From Pyrrhosoma nymphula (taxonomy: Eukaryota > Arthropoda > Insecta > Odonata > Coenagrionidae): a stretch of DNA of 64,000 nucleotides. Below are positions 63,667 through 64,000 of this stretch, piece after piece. The notes below the pieces were generated by a model. The model searched no databases, was not told the DNA's origin, and saw only the letters and a program-made list of their open reading frames with translations. The translations under genes and the position numbers were made by a program. The stretch covers positions 185,016,386 to 185,080,385 of the forward strand of contig OY754327.1 in assembly GCA_963573305.1 (NCBI GenBank), written 5' to 3'. Every line of letters starts with the position of its first letter. Position 1 is the first letter of the stretch.

Positions 63667-64000
63667 CGCAGCCGGTCTCTACGCCTCACCCTGGGTGTTG
63701 AGCGCCGCAACTCAGGAGCGGGGCCGCGGTCGTCACCACCCGATACAGCGATTCCTCGCAAGAATTCCAAGACCTCTCTCATTGTCTCTGAATTCTGTCT
63801 TAATGCGGCCTCCACTTTGTCCTCGCGATCGCACCCTCGGCTCTCCACGCCATCTTCTCGTGGTTCCGTGTTGAGGGTCCCCGGCGCCAGTGCATTTACT
63901 CCCCTGGTGTGTGACTCCGCGAAATGGATAGCCTCCATCTCGGTGGCAACGCCGATAGCGTCCTCAAGGCAAGCAGGTCTCACTGTTTCACCCACACTCG
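63576..64000 (-). CDS. Ty3/gypsy gag, C-terminal part (runs off window)
   Basis: The visible 140 or so codons end at TAA 63578-63576. Near the end is one zinc knuckle CWMCGEEGHVRAEC (C-X2-C-X4-H-X4-C) preceded by the Arg-rich TPRVRRRDRLR, the nucleocapsid that binds element RNA. The start and any capsid lie beyond 64000. No stop interrupts the visible part, unlike pol. Confidence 0.85.
   Translation of the reverse strand, partial: SVGETVRPACLEDAIGVATEMEAIHFAESHTRGVNALAPGTLNTEPREDGVESRGCDREDKVEAALRQNSETMREVLEFLRGIAVSGGDDRGPAPELRRSTPRVRRRDRLRCWMCGEEGHVRAECTRPFSPGNDERPRRW

Noticed and set aside
1..64000. CRISPR arrays, bacterial operons, rRNA genes
   Set aside because: No regularly spaced short repeats, no prokaryotic gene layout and no rRNA-like sequence was seen.

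Overview
The window is eukaryotic, from an arthropod and most likely an insect. It is AT-rich, has GT/AG introns, and is full of animal transposons (hAT, piggyBac, pogo/Tigger, RTE-type non-LTR, Ty3/gypsy). The species cannot be told from the sequence alone. There is no CRISPR array, rRNA or canonical tRNA gene, and nothing bacterial.

One host gene dominates. A plus-strand gene for mitochondrial succinyl-CoA:3-ketoacid CoA-transferase (SCOT/OXCT1) runs from about 5770 to 48663. I could join 12 coding exons with consistent splice phases. They give 1575 nt including the stop (524 residues), close to the usual SCOT length of about 520. Both CoA-transferase signature motifs are intact, including the SENG catalytic glutamate. 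The first exon, a 27-residue presequence, is the least certain.

The coding exons total 1.6 kb in 42.9 kb of DNA, and the introns hold most of the interest. Intron 3 (6394-14000) has non-LTR debris, a SINE-like foldback, a TTAA-flanked MITE and a palindrome of about 555 bp. Introns 5 and 6 hold DDE, piggyBac and Tigger transposase remnants and a hAT MITE with a perfect 8-bp target duplication. Intron 7 has a MITE with 23-bp perfect inverted ends and another hAT MITE just before exon 8. Intron 11 (36088-48519) holds a three-level nest. A TTAA-bounded piggyBac-type element was entered by a 7-kb hAT-like element with terminal repeats of about 0.73 kb and an 8-bp duplication. A second piggyBac element, itself internally deleted, then inserted into the right terminal repeat.

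The flanks are also transposon-rich. An RTE-type non-LTR element (about 308-2640) and a second endonuclease fragment lie upstream of SCOT. Downstream are an apparent 3' UTR, repeated transposase fragments, an unassigned candidate exon at 56109, the 5' end of another RTE-type element (about 59190-59490) and a minus-strand Ty3/gypsy element (59817 to beyond the window end). The gypsy element has a textbook -1 frameshift signal between gag and pol: GGGAAAC, a 7-nt spacer and a 12-bp hairpin. Its pol is broken by a deletion and two frameshifts.

The leads most worth a second look are the gypsy frameshift signal, the nested transposons with a transposase 3' end inside the terminal repeats, the in-frame tandem duplication of the exon 3 splice donor, and three diverged foldback loci sharing a hammerhead-like core (CTGAWGA...GAAACGTC).
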